From Caulobacteraceae bacterium (lineage in GTDB: Bacteria > Pseudomonadota > Alphaproteobacteria > Caulobacterales > Caulobacteraceae), in the NCBI GenBank assembly GCA_003136615.1, contig PLFA01000199.1, positions 1-5,574 of the forward strand: 5,574 bases of DNA. Reading direction: 5' to 3'. A program made the translations under genes and the position numbers. Shown one piece after another: positions 5,481-5,574 of the stretch (position 1 is its first letter; every line of letters starts with the position of its first letter). The notes under the pieces were generated by a model, which made no database searches, had not been told where the DNA came from, and worked only from the letters and a program-made list of their open reading frames with translations.

Positions 5481-5508
5481 TGACGTCGTCGTCGCATTGC
5501 GCAATGAT
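5480..5508 (+). promoter_or_regulatory. Candidate promoter for the gene at the right edge
   Basis: TTGACG at 5480-5485 is followed after exactly 17 bases by AATGAT at 5503-5508 (four of six to TATAAT). Transcription would begin near 5515-5516, on the ATG at 5516, so the message would be leaderless, which is frequent in Caulobacter-type bacteria. No Shine-Dalgarno sequence lies close before that ATG, which agrees. Confidence 0.4.
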
Positions 5509-5515
5509 ACCGTTG

Positions 5516-5574
5516 ATGACCCTCGACGCTGACATCATCGCGCACCCCGCTCCGGCTCAGCCGGCCGCCGACGA
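5516..5574 (+). CDS. Start of a gene cut by the window edge, product unknown
   Basis: ATG 5516 opens a frame that stays open to the end of the window and reads MTLDADIIAHPAPAQPAAD. Another in-frame ATG lies at 5504, but it would fall inside the proposed -10 element. Nineteen residues are too few to name a family. In related alphaproteobacteria ruvX is often followed by pyrB (aspartate carbamoyltransferase), so that is a reasonable guess from gene order only; the visible residues neither support nor exclude it. Confidence 0.4.
   Translation, partial: MTLDADIIAHPAPAQPAAD

Noticed and set aside
4791..5504. 237-codon minus-strand frame covering ruvX
   Set aside because: Antisense shadow of ruvX, whose family motifs are clear on the plus strand.

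Overview
The window looks like chromosomal DNA of a GC-rich alphaproteobacterium, most likely in or near Caulobacterales (Caulobacter/Phenylobacterium type). The reasons are the GatC, GatA and RuvX sequences, the divergent gatCA / ruvX arrangement, and strong G/C preference at third codon positions. This placement is inference from sequence feel; no database was searched.

Layout. Positions 1-112 hold nothing I can firmly assign. Positions 113-873 (+) carry a compact type II toxin-antitoxin operon: a Phd/YefM-type antitoxin and a PIN-domain VapC-type toxin that starts at TTG inside the antitoxin stop codon, with a promoter and a palindromic operator candidate upstream. Positions 952-1185 (-) hold a broken reading frame that becomes one continuous protein-like sequence if two small indels are repaired. 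Positions 1254-1616 (-) encode a small cysteine-rich probable lipoprotein. This left third is somewhat less GC-rich than the rest and looks like accessory sequence.

The right part is housekeeping sequence. On the minus strand the probable operon is gatC (4071-3784), gatA (3787-2311, with a one-base frameshift), then an unrecognised membrane-anchored protein (2302-1697). GatC and GatA are two subunits of the GatCAB amidotransferase, which converts mischarged Glu-tRNA(Gln)/Asp-tRNA(Asn) to the correct amide forms. GatB is not in the window. On the plus strand is ruvX (yqgF, 4957-5424), then a possible terminator, a promoter and the first codons of another gene at the right edge.

The most interesting structure is between gatC and ruvX. 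The 5' end of ruvX, from its upstream TTGACA block through codon 18, is present twice in direct orientation (4141-4231 and 4920-5010). The copies align without gaps at about 74% identity, and most coding differences are silent or conservative. Between them is a roughly 690-base block with an antisense remnant resembling the C-terminus of a type I restriction HsdR subunit and a frameshifted VOC (glyoxalase-like) gene. This looks like a recombination or insertion scar in which two diverged ruvX lineages meet, leaving a 5' stub of one and an intact copy of the other.

Three separate genes in 5.6 kb carry apparent indels: gatA, the VOC gene and the 952-1185 remnant. The gatA one is hard to reconcile with life if this is the only copy, so sequencing error must be weighed against real decay. 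I found no CRISPR array, tRNA, rRNA or transposase. I do not see a clearly new molecular system; the ruvX duplication scar and the frameshifts are the points most worth checking.
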